DNA of 64,000 nt from Bosea sp. BIWAKO-01 (lineage in GTDB: Bacteria; Pseudomonadota; Alphaproteobacteria; Rhizobiales; Beijerinckiaceae). Each line of letters begins with the position of its first letter. The first letter of the stretch is position 1. Of the stretch, positions 16,263-26,321 are shown in pieces. Where the stretch lies: NCBI RefSeq assembly GCF_001748145.1, contig NZ_BCQA01000001.1, positions 3,436,501-3,500,500 of the forward strand, given 5' to 3'. The notes under the pieces are model-generated. The model saw only the letters and a list, made by a program, of their open reading frames with translations, did no database searches and was not told the DNA's origin. A program made the position numbers and the translations under genes.

Positions 16263-17876
16263 ATGCGTAAATCCTTAATGGTTGCGGCTTTGGCCGGAAC
16301 CTGCCTTGCCGCCGCGCCGGCCTGGGCCCAGACCCTGCGCATCGCGCTGGCTTCGGAGCCGACAGCTGTCGATCCGCATTACCATGATCTCACGCCGAAC
16401 AATGCGCTGGCCCAGCACATCTTCGACTCGCTCGTGCGTCAGGACGAGAAGCAGAAGCTCCATCCCAGCCTCGCCAATTCCTGGGAGAATGACGGGAAGA
16501 ACCGCTGGACCTTCAAGCTGCGCCAGGGCGTCACCTTTTCGAACGGCAAGCCCTTCACCGCCGAGGACGTGGTCTTCACGTTCTGCCGCACGCTGAAGAA
16601 CGAGACCAAGGTCTCCGATTCCTTCGCCGATATCACCGGGAACTTCGCTTCGGTCGAGGCGCCCGACGCCCACACGCTGATCATCAACACGATCAATCCC
16701 GAACCGCTGATGCCGAACCTGCTTTCGAGCCTCAGCATCCTCTCGGCTTCGATCGTCGAGCATGGTCCCATCAGCTACGACGTCCCCAAGAACTGCGGCG
16801 TGACCGGCGCCTGGCCGGCCGTGAGCGGTTTCAACGATGGCAGCCTCGCCATCGGCACAGGCCCTTACAAGCTGAAGTCCTATGTTCGCGGCTCTTCGAT
16901 CGAGCTCGAGCGCAACGCGAGCTACTGGGGCAAGGCCGAGCCTTGGGCGACCGTGCGCCTTCTGCCGGTGACCAATGCCGGTCCGCGCCTGGCCGGGCTG
17001 CTTGCCGGTGACTACGACGTCATCGAGAACCCTGCGGCGCGCGACCTTGGCCGCATCAAGGGCGACAAGCGCTTCGGCCATGTCGTCACGCCCTCGACCC
17101 GCGTGATGTATTTCCAGCTCGACGTGGCCCGCGACCAGAGCCCCTTCGTCAAGTCCGAAGACGGCAAGAACCCGCTCAAGGATCCGCGCGTCCGCAAGGC
17201 AATGTCGCTCGCCATCGATCGCGATGCGATCGTCAAGCGGATCATGGACGGTGCGGCTGAGCCGGCCTACCAGTTCCTGCCGACCGGCATGTTCGGCACG
17301 CTGCCGAACCCGCCGAAGCTGGCCTATGACCCGGCTGCCGCCAAGAAGCTGATGGCCGAGGCGGGCTATGCCAAGGGCTTCCAGCTGACCCTGTCCTCGA
17401 CCAACGACCGCTACATCAATGACAGCCAGATCACCCAGGCTGTCGCACAGTACCTGACCCAGATCGGCATCAAGACCGAGGTCGATGCGATGACGCGCGC
17501 GATCTACTTCCCGCGCCGCGCCAAGAAGGAATTCAGCGTTGCACTCGGTGGCTGGGGTTCCGGCACCGGTGAGGCTGCGTCCTTCCTGCGTCAGTGGCCG
17601 CCGACCCCGAACGACGAGAAGACCCTCGGTGGCTCGAACTATGGCGGTTACAAGAACGACGCGTTCGACAAGGTGATCCGCACTGCCGTGACGACGCTCG
17701 ACGATGCCAAGCGGGCCGAACTGCTGCAGGAGGCCGGTAAGCTGGTGCTCGCAGACGGTGCGTTCATCCCGTTGCACTTCGAAAGCGGCATCTGGGCGTT
17801 CAAGTCCGACCTGAATGTCACCGGCCGCGCCGACCAGTTCATGCTGGCGATGTCGGTGAAGCCGGTCGCCAAGTAA
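16263..17876 (+). CDS. Peptide/nickel ABC transporter substrate-binding protein (SBP_bac_5)
   Basis: A 537-residue periplasmic receptor. The signal peptide ends in APAWAQ (residues about 1-23). The mature part shows family marks: RIALASEPTAVDP, FNDGSLAIGTGPYKL and DPRVRKAMSLAIDRDAI. GCGGAG lies 6 bases before the ATG at 16263; an ATG at 16257 is possible but overlaps the ribosome site. It is first in a six-gene run with two permeases, two ATPases and a hydrolase. The ligand is likely a peptide or a related amide; this cannot be read from sequence. Confidence 0.9.
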   Translation: MRKSLMVAALAGTCLAAAPAWAQTLRIALASEPTAVDPHYHDLTPNNALAQHIFDSLVRQDEKQKLHPSLANSWENDGKNRWTFKLRQGVTFSNGKPFTAEDVVFTFCRTLKNETKVSDSFADITGNFASVEAPDAHTLIINTINPEPLMPNLLSSLSILSASIVEHGPISYDVPKNCGVTGAWPAVSGFNDGSLAIGTGPYKLKSYVRGSSIELERNASYWGKAEPWATVRLLPVTNAGPRLAGLLAGDYDVIENPAARDLGRIKGDKRFGHVVTPSTRVMYFQLDVARDQSPFVKSEDGKNPLKDPRVRKAMSLAIDRDAIVKRIMDGAAEPAYQFLPTGMFGTLPNPPKLAYDPAAAKKLMAEAGYAKGFQLTLSSTNDRYINDSQITQAVAQYLTQIGIKTEVDAMTRAIYFPRRAKKEFSVALGGWGSGTGEAASFLRQWPPTPNDEKTLGGSNYGGYKNDAFDKVIRTAVTTLDDAKRAELLQEAGKLVLADGAFIPLHFESGIWAFKSDLNVTGRADQFMLAMSVKPVAK

Positions 17877-17917
17877 GTCCAGTCATTCAGTAAGCGTAGC
17901 AGAGTCGATCAAACGCA

Positions 17918-18895
17918 ATGACCGCCTATGTTTTGCAGCGGCTGATCCAGAGCGTCATCGTTCTGCTCGCGGTCTCGGTCGTGGTTTTCTTCGCCGTCTA
18001 TGGCATCGGAGACCCGATCGAGCTCCTGGTCTCGCCACAGGTCAGTGCCGCCGAGCGCGCGGCCCTGATCAAGCGGCTCGGCCTCGACCTGCCGGTCTGG
18101 CAGCAATATTTCACCTTCATGGGCAATGCCCTGAAGGGCGATCTCGGGCGCTCCTTCGTACATGGCGTCCCTGCGATCGAACTGATCCTCGCCCGTCTGC
18201 CCGCGACCTTCGAACTGGTGCTGCTGGCGATGACACTGGCCGTCACGGTCGGCGTGCCGCTCGGGCTGCTGGCGGGCCTCGATCCTGACAGCCGTCCGTC
18301 GCGGATCATCATGGCCAGCACGGTGCTCGGCTACTCCCTTCCGAATTTCTGGAAGGGCATGATGCTGATCCTGCTCTTTGCCGTCGTGCTTGGCTGGCTG
18401 CCGACGGCGGGGCGCGGCGAGACCGTCTCCGTATTCGGGCTGCAGACCAGCCTGCTCACGCTTGACGGGCTGCAGCATCTGATCCTGCCGGCCCTCAACC
18501 TCGCCATTCCCAATACTGCACTGATGATCCGCCTCGTCGCGGCCGGCACGACCGAAACGATGACGCAGGACTATGTGAAATATGCCCGTGCCAAGGGCGT
18601 GCGCCGCAAGCGCATCGTCGGTCGGCACGTGCTGCGAAACATCCTGATCCCGGTCGTGACGGTCGTCGGCATCGAGTTCGGCAGCCTCGTCGCCTTCTCC
18701 ACCATCACCGAGACGGTCTTCGCCTGGCCTGGCATGGGCAAGCTCCTGATCGATTCGATCTATCAGCTCGATCGGCCGGTGGTCGTCGCCTATGTGCTGC
18801 TGGCGACGCTGCTCTTCGTCACGGTGAACTTCCTCGTCGATATTCTCTATGCCGCGCTCGATCCGCGCGTGAAGCTGACCGGAGACATGGCATGA
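17918..18895 (+). CDS. Peptide ABC transporter permease (DppB-like)
   Basis: A 325-residue inner-membrane permease with six predicted helices. The N terminus MTAYVLQRLIQSVIVLL and the C-terminal EAA loop (YVKYARAKGVRRKRIVGRHV) are typical of DppB/OppB. It overlaps the next permease by 4 bases. It acts with the binding protein 41 bases upstream. Confidence 0.92.
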   Translation: MTAYVLQRLIQSVIVLLAVSVVVFFAVYGIGDPIELLVSPQVSAAERAALIKRLGLDLPVWQQYFTFMGNALKGDLGRSFVHGVPAIELILARLPATFELVLLAMTLAVTVGVPLGLLAGLDPDSRPSRIIMASTVLGYSLPNFWKGMMLILLFAVVLGWLPTAGRGETVSVFGLQTSLLTLDGLQHLILPALNLAIPNTALMIRLVAAGTTETMTQDYVKYARAKGVRRKRIVGRHVLRNILIPVVTVVGIEFGSLVAFSTITETVFAWPGMGKLLIDSIYQLDRPVVVAYVLLATLLFVTVNFLVDILYAALDPRVKLTGDMA

Positions 18896-19800
18896 GCGCG
18901 CCGGCGAAAGCTCCAGTCGTGCCGGCCTATGCCGATACGCCCCTGCGCGAGAAGGTGCTGCGCCGGATCCGGAACCGGCCGACAACGCGCGGCGCCGCGA
19001 TCCTGCTCGGTATCCTTGTCCTGCTCGCCGTACTTGCTCCCGTCATCGCGCCGCAAAACCCGCACGACCTCGCCTCCCTGAGCGTGATGGACAACCGGCT
19101 GGCTCCGGGAGACAGCGGCATGACCGGCATCACCTACTGGCTCGGTAGCGATGCCCAGGGTCGCGACATGCTGAGCGCGATCCTCTACGGGCTTCGGACC
19201 AGCCTGATGGTTGGTCTCACGGCGACCGCGGGCGCGCTCGTCATCGGCATTACTGCCGGCCTGCTCGCAGCTCAGTTCGGCGGCGCGGTCGATGCCGTGA
19301 TCATGCGCGTCGTCGACTTCATGCTCGGCTTTCCCTCGATCCTGATCGCGCTCGTGCTGCTCGCCTCGATCGGCCGTGGCGTGGACAAGGTGATCTTCGC
19401 GATCGTGCTGGTGCAATGGGCGCAATACGCACGATTGATGCGTGCCGCCGCCCTGGTGGAGCGCCGCAAGGAGTACATCGAGGCGGCGCTGAATTTCGGC
19501 CTGCCAACCCGACACATCATGCTGGCCCATCTCCTGCCGAACTCGGTCGGCTCGGTGCTCGTGGTGGCCTCGATCAGCATCGCGAGTGCGATCACCCTGG
19601 AAGCGACCCTGTCCTTCCTCGGCGTCGGCGTGCCTGTGACGCAGCCTTCGCTCGGACTCCTGATCGCCAACGGCTTCGAATTCCTCCTCTCCGGCGAATA
19701 CTGGATTGCGGTATTCCCCGGTATCGCGCTGGTGCTGCTCATCATGTCGCTCAATCTTGTCGGCGACCGCCTGCGCCGCAGCTTCAACGTGCGCTCATGA
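18892..19800 (+). CDS. Peptide ABC transporter permease (DppC-like)
   Basis: A 302-residue permease. It has an N-terminal cytoplasmic segment, then a first helix and a periplasmic loop with WLGSDAQGRDMLS, the OppC/DppC signature. The EAA region (YIEAALNFGLPTRHIM) contacts the ATPases. ATGA overlaps on both sides link it to its neighbours. Confidence 0.92.
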   Translation: MSAPAKAPVVPAYADTPLREKVLRRIRNRPTTRGAAILLGILVLLAVLAPVIAPQNPHDLASLSVMDNRLAPGDSGMTGITYWLGSDAQGRDMLSAILYGLRTSLMVGLTATAGALVIGITAGLLAAQFGGAVDAVIMRVVDFMLGFPSILIALVLLASIGRGVDKVIFAIVLVQWAQYARLMRAAALVERRKEYIEAALNFGLPTRHIMLAHLLPNSVGSVLVVASISIASAITLEATLSFLGVGVPVTQPSLGLLIANGFEFLLSGEYWIAVFPGIALVLLIMSLNLVGDRLRRSFNVRS

Positions 19801-20773
19801 GTGCTCCGCTTCTCGAGGTCCGGGGACTCAGGACCGTATTCCACGCGCTCGATGGCGCCTGGCCGGCTGTCGACGGCGTCGATCTCAGCGTCGCGCGCGG
19901 CGAGGTGCTCGGGCTGGTCGGAGAATCCGGTTCCGGCAAGTCGGTGACCGGTTTCTCGCTGGTCCAGCTCATCGATCCGCCGGGCGAAATCGTTGCGGGC
20001 GAGATCACGTTCGCCGGCGAGAACCTTCGCGAGGCGTCCGAAGAGCGGCTGCGCAAGCTGCGCGGCGATCGCATCGCCATGATCTTCCAGGATCCGCTGA
20101 TGACGCTGAACCCGGTGCTCAGCATCGGCGAGCAGATGAGCGAGGCGATCCTGGAGCATCGCCAGTGCAGCCGCGCGGAAGCGCTGAGCGAGGCGGCCAA
20201 GGCACTGGCACGCGTCGGCATCTCCTCGCCCGAGGCACGCCTCAAGCAGTTCCCGCATGAATTCTCGGGCGGCATGCGCCAGCGCGTCGCGATCGCGACC
20301 GCGCTGCTGAATGCTCCCGACCTGATTATCGCCGACGAGCCGACCACCGCGCTCGACGTCACGATCCAGAGCCAGATCCTGTTCGAGGTCCAGAAGCTCA
20401 GCCGCGAAACCGGTACTGCGGTGCTGTGGATCACGCATGATCTCGCGGTCGTCGCCGAACTCGCGGACCGGGTCGCCGTGATGTATGCCGGCCGGGTCGT
20501 CGAGATCGGTCCGGTCGACTCCGTGCTCGACCAGCCGCGGCATCCCTATACGCTTGGTCTGCTGAATTCCTCGGCCGCGATGGTCGAGCCGGGTGAGCGC
20601 CTGAACCAGATCGACGGCGTCGCGCCGCGGATCGATGGGCGCCCGAGCGGCTGCCCGTTCCGTCCCCGCTGCAACCGGGTGCAGCCGATCTGCGCGGAGC
20701 AGGATCCGACTCCGACCGGGACTGCCGAACGCAGCTTCCGTTGCCATAACCCGGTGCCGCAGGGAGAGGCAGC

Positions 20774-20777
<4 letters not shown>
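19797..20777 (+). CDS. Peptide ABC transporter ATPase (DppD-like)
   Basis: A 326-residue ATPase with Walker A GESGSGKS (about 43-50), Q-loop FQDPLMT, signature FSGGMRQR, Walker B IIADEPT and the H-loop ITHDL. The C-terminal oligopeptide domain has the GCPFRPRC cysteine motif. The start is fixed by overlap with the DppC stop; the longer open frame upstream lies inside dppC. It ends overlapping the second ATPase. Confidence 0.92.
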
Positions 20778-21777
<1,000 letters not shown>

Positions 21778-21781
<4 letters not shown>

Positions 21782-22653
21782 CCACCGTTTCGCTCACGCC
21801 CGTTATCGGCCGCAGCACCCTGCCTTTCGTCGATCGCTTCCATCCCGACAGGCCGCTCGAGGTCAATTTCTATCGCCCCGCCGATCACAAGCCGAACGAC
21901 CCGGTGGTGGTCGTGCAGCACGGCATGCTGCGCAATGGCGATGAGTACCGCGATTTCTGGATCGATGCGGCCGAGAAGCACGGCATCCTGATCGTCGCCC
22001 CGACCTTCTCCAACGAGCATTTTCCGCAGGCCGAAGGCTATAATAACGGGCTGGTACTCGGGGCCGGCGGCGCAATCGCAGCGCGCGACACCTGGCTCTA
22101 TTCCGTGCCGCAGCGTGTGCTCGAGGCGCTGCGCGCCGGCGGCGTCATCGACAACCCGGTGATCCGTATCTTCGGCCATTCGGCCGGCGGTCAGTTCGTC
22201 CATCGGATGCTGGCGACGCAAGGCGCGGAGCCCTTCGAGGCGGCCATGGCCTCCAATCCGGGCTGGTATACACTGCCATGCCTCGACAGGAATTTCCCCG
22301 AAGGCCTCGGTGAGCTCGGACTGGATCAGGAGGCGCTGGCGCGTTGGCTTGCCTATCCGATGATCATTTTCGCGGGAGACCAGGACATCGCCACCGCCGA
22401 TCCGAACTTGCCGTCGCAGGCCGAGGCGCTGGCTCAGGGGCCGCATCGCTACGGGCGGGCCCATTTCATGCTCGATTTCGCCAAGCGCGAGGCGGCTCGG
22501 CTCGGGCTGCCCTGCAACTGGCAGTTGATCACGGTGAACGGGATCGGCCATGACGGCGCGGCGATGTCGCGCGCCGCAGCGGCCTACTGGTTCGAGGGCG
22601 GCCGTATCCCCTCAGCCGAGGAACTGGGCCAGCAGGCCGTTCCGGTCCTCTGA
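21778..22653 (+). CDS. Alpha/beta hydrolase in the peptide importer operon
   Basis: A 291-residue cytoplasmic alpha/beta hydrolase. The oxyanion region reads VVVVQHGML, the nucleophile elbow GHSAGG (Ser), and a late GHDG carries the probable catalytic His. It starts inside the dppF stop (ATGA), so it is part of the importer operon and probably acts on the imported compound, as an esterase or amidase. No signal peptide. A strong terminator follows. Confidence 0.82.
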
Positions 22654-22706
22654 GGTCATTGTTCGTCGCGGGCGTGCTGCCGCGGCGACTTGAATCCGAA
22701 AGCTGT

Positions 22707-22740
22707 CCCCAGCCGCCCATGGCGGCTGGGGATTGTTTTA
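22707..22740 (+). terminator. Rho-independent terminator
   Basis: CCCCAGCCGCC (22707-22717) pairs perfectly with GGCGGCTGGGG (22721-22731) around CAT, followed by ATTGTTTTA. It ends the first importer operon, just before the stop of the convergent amidohydrolase gene. Confidence 0.85.
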
Positions 22741-22744
22741 TGCC

Positions 22745-24163
22745 TCAGCCGCGCGACATGTTCAGCGGCGGCTTCACTGCCCCGGGCAGTGGCGAGACAT
22801 AGCCGTCCTTGCCGACACGGGTCTTCAGGTCAGCCTTTGCCGCAGCCAACAGGGCGGGGTCCGAGAGCACGGCGGCTCCGGTCGCTGCCATCGCCTTGGC
22901 AACCTGGACCATGGCCTTGTGCGCGGCCGGGCTCTTGCCCTGCGCCACCACCTGCCAGGTGTGGAAAGGTGTGCCGATCGCGACCGTTGGCGCGTGAGCC
23001 TGAACCGTCGGCACGACCCAGCTGACATCGCCGACATCCGTCGAGCCGATCATCGGATTGCGCGGCGCGTCGAGCGGGACGACGAAATCGGCAAGCGGAG
23101 CCTCTGTTTCAGGCAGGCCGATCGAGCGCCAGGAGGAAGCGATCTCCTGAGGCGAGAGCGTCGCGCGGATATCGCGGGCGAAGGCGCGGTCGGTCTCGTC
23201 GAAATGCGGAGCGCCGAGTTCCTCGAGAATGCCGTGCATCGCGTTCTCGAGCGGGGTGTTGCCGACGACGTTCGAGACGGCGCTGATGATGCGCATCTCC
23301 ATCTTGGTCTCGGTCATCAATGCCGCGCCTTCGGCGATCTTGCGGACGCGTTCGACGAGCTCGAGCATGCCGGGCAGATCGCGCGCGCGAATCGAGTAGC
23401 GGACGCGAGCATGCGCCTGCACGACGTTGGGGGCGATGCCGCCCGTATCAAGCAGTGCGTAATGCACGCGCGCGTCGCTTGGCATGTGCTCGCGCATATA
23501 GTTGACGCCGACACTCATCAACTCGACGGCGTCGAGCGCGCTGCGGCCGAGATGCGGCGAGGCCGCAGCATGGGCGGCGCGGCCGGTGAAGATGAAATCG
23601 GCACGCGTATTGGCGAGCGAGAGGGGAGGGGTGACCTCCCAGAAGCTCGATGGGTGCCAGGAAATCGCGACATCGGCGTCGTCGAAGGCACCCGAGCGGA
23701 CCATGAAGGCCTTGGCCGCGCCGCCTTCCTCGGCCGGGCAACCATAATAGCGCACGCGCCCCGGGATCTTGTTCTCGGCCAACCAGTTCTTCATCGCTGT
23801 CGCGGCGAGCAGTGCGGCGGAGCCGAGCAGGTTATGCCCGCAGCCATGACCATGACCGCCATCCTCGAGCGGCTGGTGCGTGGCAACACCCGCCTCCTGG
23901 CTGAGGCCGGGGAGTGCGTCATATTCGCCGAGGAAGGCGATGACCGGGCCGCCTTCTCCGGCCTCGCCGATGACGGCCGTCGGGATGTCGGCGACGTTCT
24001 CGGTGATCCGAAAGCCCTGGTGGCGCAACTCGGCGACATGCTCGGCCACGGAACGCTGCTCGGTATAGCAGACCTCGGGCATGCCCCAGACCCGTTCGCT
24101 CAGCGCAATGAAGCGCTCCTTGCTTGCGTCAACCTGGCGCCAGAGGTCGTTTCGATTGTCCAT
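22745..24163 (-). CDS. M20-family amidohydrolase (AbgB-like)
   Basis: A 472-residue metallohydrolase. Metal-binding and catalytic marks: GHGHGCGHNLLG (about 105-116), CPAEEGGAAK (general-base Glu pair) and a late HTWQVV. A lid/dimer domain lies in the middle (TGRAAHAAASP). The closest recognisable type is AbgB, which cleaves p-aminobenzoyl-glutamate amides; other M20 enzymes of this shape remove acyl groups from amino acids. It sits alone on the minus strand between two peptide importers, so its substrate may be one of the imported compounds. The start at 24163 is directly followed by typical N-terminal residues. Confidence 0.88.
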   Translation of the reverse strand: MDNRNDLWRQVDASKERFIALSERVWGMPEVCYTEQRSVAEHVAELRHQGFRITENVADIPTAVIGEAGEGGPVIAFLGEYDALPGLSQEAGVATHQPLEDGGHGHGCGHNLLGSAALLAATAMKNWLAENKIPGRVRYYGCPAEEGGAAKAFMVRSGAFDDADVAISWHPSSFWEVTPPLSLANTRADFIFTGRAAHAAASPHLGRSALDAVELMSVGVNYMREHMPSDARVHYALLDTGGIAPNVVQAHARVRYSIRARDLPGMLELVERVRKIAEGAALMTETKMEMRIISAVSNVVGNTPLENAMHGILEELGAPHFDETDRAFARDIRATLSPQEIASSWRSIGLPETEAPLADFVVPLDAPRNPMIGSTDVGDVSWVVPTVQAHAPTVAIGTPFHTWQVVAQGKSPAAHKAMVQVAKAMAATGAAVLSDPALLAAAKADLKTRVGKDGYVSPLPGAVKPPLNMSRG

Positions 24164-24272
24164 TTTTATCTCGCTTCTAAGTGTTTCCGCATTTGAGCAA
24201 GCCAGGAGAGTCTCGTCCAGTCAGTTCCAAGCGGGACTGCAAGGCGCTGCGCTGCATGGTTGACGCGCTCTT

Positions 24273-24287
24273 TGGCACATGCCTTGC
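24273..24287 (+). promoter_or_regulatory. Sigma-54 (-24/-12) promoter candidate
   Basis: TGGCAC-N5-TTGC matches the sigma-54 consensus exactly at the GG and GC and at the correct spacing. Transcription would begin near 24299, about 65 bases before the second binding-protein gene at 24365. No sigma-54 activator gene is visible in the window. Confidence 0.6.
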
Positions 24288-24364
24288 TGGCGGCTGCTTG
24301 AGGGAAGAGCAGGGGGCGCAAGACCCCCAAAGTTTTGTCAGTTGCCGATTGGCGGAGGGTATGT

Positions 24365-26152
24365 ATGAACGAACACGACCTGCGAGGTTTGATCGCGGAT
24401 GTGAAGGAAGGTGGCCTGTCGCGGCGCTCCTTCGTGCAGAAGATGGTGGCGCTGGGACTGAGCGCACCGATTGCGACCCAGATGCTGGCCTGGAACGGCG
24501 TCGCGATGGCGCAGCCGGCCGACGACTACAAGCCGACCAAGGCCGGCGGTGGCGGGCCGCTGAAGATCCTGCTCTGGCAGGCACCGACCCTGCTGAACCC
24601 GCATTTCGCCAGCGGCACAAAGGACCAGGAGGCCTCGCGCGTCTTCTATGAACCACTCGCCGGCTGGGATGCCGAGGGCAACCTCATTCCTTGCCTCGCT
24701 GTCGAAGCCCCTTCCAAGGAGAATGGCGGCCTCTCAGCCGACGGCAAGACGGTGACGTGGAAGCTGAAGCAGGGCGTCAAATGGCATGACGGCAAGCCGT
24801 TCACGGCCGACGACGTCGTCTTCACCTGGGAATATGCCGCCGATCCGGCGACAGCCGCCTATACGACCGGCTCCTACAAGGACATCAAGGTCGAGAAGGT
24901 CGATGACCATTCCGTCAAGGTCATCTTCGCCGAGGCGACGCCGTTTTGGGCCGATGCCTTCGTCGGCGTCGCCGGCATGATCATACCGAAGCATCATTTC
25001 GGCGAGTACAAGGGCGCCAAGTCGCGCGAGGCTCCGGCCAACCTGAAGCCTGTCGGCACCGGCCCCTATAAGTTCACCGACTTCAAGCCAGGTGACATCG
25101 TCACTGGTGAACGCAACCCCGACTATCACGTCAAGAGCCAGCCGCATTTCGACACGATCGAGGTCAAGGGCGGTGGCGACGCGGTCTCGGCGGCACGCGC
25201 CGTACTGCAGACCGGCGAGTTTGACTATGCCTGGAACATGCAGGTCGAGGACGAGATCCTCAAGCGCATGGAAACCGGCGGGCGTGGGCGCGTGCTGGCG
25301 GTTCCCAGCGGCAATATCGAGTTCATCATCCTCAACACCACGGATCCGTGGACCGAGGTCGACGGCGAGCGTTCCAGCGTCAAGACCAAGCACCCGACGC
25401 TGAGCGATCCGGCCGTGCGCCAGGCGATCAACCTGCTGATCGACCGCGATTCGATCCAGAAGTTCATCTATGGCCGCGGCGGCACCGCGACGGCGAGCTT
25501 CGTCAACGAGCCGAAGATGTTCAAATCGAAGAAGCTGAAATACGAGTTCAGCGTCGACAAGGCGAACAAGATCCTCGACGACGCCGGCTGGAAGAAGGGT
25601 GCCGACGGCATCCGCGAGAAGGACGGCAAGAAGCTCAAATACGTCTTCCAGACATCGATCAATGCTCCGCGCCAGAAAACCCAGGCGATCATCAAGCAGG
25701 CCTGCCAGCGCGCCGGCATCGATCTCGAGCTGAAGTCGGTGACGGCGTCCGTGTTCTTCTCCTCGGACGTCGCCAACCCGGACACCTACACCAAGCTCTA
25801 CTGCGACATGGAGATGTACACCACGACGCAGCCGCAGCCGGATCCAGAGCGTTTCCTGAACCAGTTCACCTCGTGGGAGATCGCCAACAAGGAGAACAAG
25901 TGGCTGGGCCGCAACGTCTCGCGCTACGCCAGCAAGGAAGCAGATGAGGCCTACAAGGCTGCACAGAAGGAGCTCGACCCAGCCAAGCGCGCTGCGCTGC
26001 TGATCAAGGTCGACGAGATCTTCTGCGAGGCCAATGTCATCCTGCCGCTGCTGTCGCGCACGCGTGTCGCCGCGGCTGCCAACAACCTGATGCCGAAATA
26101 CAGTGGCTGGGACAGCGACGTCTGGCGACTGGCAAGCTGGTATCGCAGCTAG
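24365..26152 (+). CDS. Peptide ABC transporter substrate-binding protein with Tat-type leader
   Basis: A 595-residue receptor. The leader is long and contains a twin-arginine motif (LSRRSFVQKM) before a hydrophobic core, so export by Tat is predicted. The mature part has SBP_bac_5 marks: WKLKQGVKWHDGKPFTADDV, VGTGPYKF and DPAVRQAINLLIDRDSI. The ATG at 24365 has GGAGG 8 bases upstream; ATG 24361 is out of frame. Promoter evidence (sigma-54) differs from the first importer, although both systems share the neighbourhood. Confidence 0.9.
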   Translation: MNEHDLRGLIADVKEGGLSRRSFVQKMVALGLSAPIATQMLAWNGVAMAQPADDYKPTKAGGGGPLKILLWQAPTLLNPHFASGTKDQEASRVFYEPLAGWDAEGNLIPCLAVEAPSKENGGLSADGKTVTWKLKQGVKWHDGKPFTADDVVFTWEYAADPATAAYTTGSYKDIKVEKVDDHSVKVIFAEATPFWADAFVGVAGMIIPKHHFGEYKGAKSREAPANLKPVGTGPYKFTDFKPGDIVTGERNPDYHVKSQPHFDTIEVKGGGDAVSAARAVLQTGEFDYAWNMQVEDEILKRMETGGRGRVLAVPSGNIEFIILNTTDPWTEVDGERSSVKTKHPTLSDPAVRQAINLLIDRDSIQKFIYGRGGTATASFVNEPKMFKSKKLKYEFSVDKANKILDDAGWKKGADGIREKDGKKLKYVFQTSINAPRQKTQAIIKQACQRAGIDLELKSVTASVFFSSDVANPDTYTKLYCDMEMYTTTQPQPDPERFLNQFTSWEIANKENKWLGRNVSRYASKEADEAYKAAQKELDPAKRAALLIKVDEIFCEANVILPLLSRTRVAAAANNLMPKYSGWDSDVWRLASWYRS

Positions 26153-26166
26153 TAGAAGCGGCCAAT

Positions 26167-26201
26167 CCGTTCGCGAAAGCGCACTGCTCTCTCGCGAACG
26201 G
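26167..26201 (+). repeat. Stem-loop between binding-protein and permease genes
   Basis: CCGTTCGCGA (26167-26176) and TCGCGAACGG (26192-26201) are perfect complements around 15 bases. No T-tract follows. Such stems after binding-protein genes often stabilise or partially attenuate the transcript so that the receptor is made in excess. The rest of the gap to 26321 holds no gene. Confidence 0.6.
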
Positions 26202-26321
26202 TGAATGCCGACCGTTCCTTGACCGGCCGGAGTCGGATCATCGCAGGGGCGTCTTCGTCGCTCCCTGCATCCTCCGGTTCCGGTTTATGGTCCCGATCCG
26301 TACGCTTACAGAGACCTGTGC

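Noticed and set aside
16275..17777. A 500-codon minus-strand ORF
   Set aside because: It lies wholly antisense to a clear binding-protein gene and has no signature of its own.
24313..24329. Terminator-like hairpin in the second importer leader
   Set aside because: Only five GC pairs and a split T-run; it could be an attenuator but is too weak to claim.
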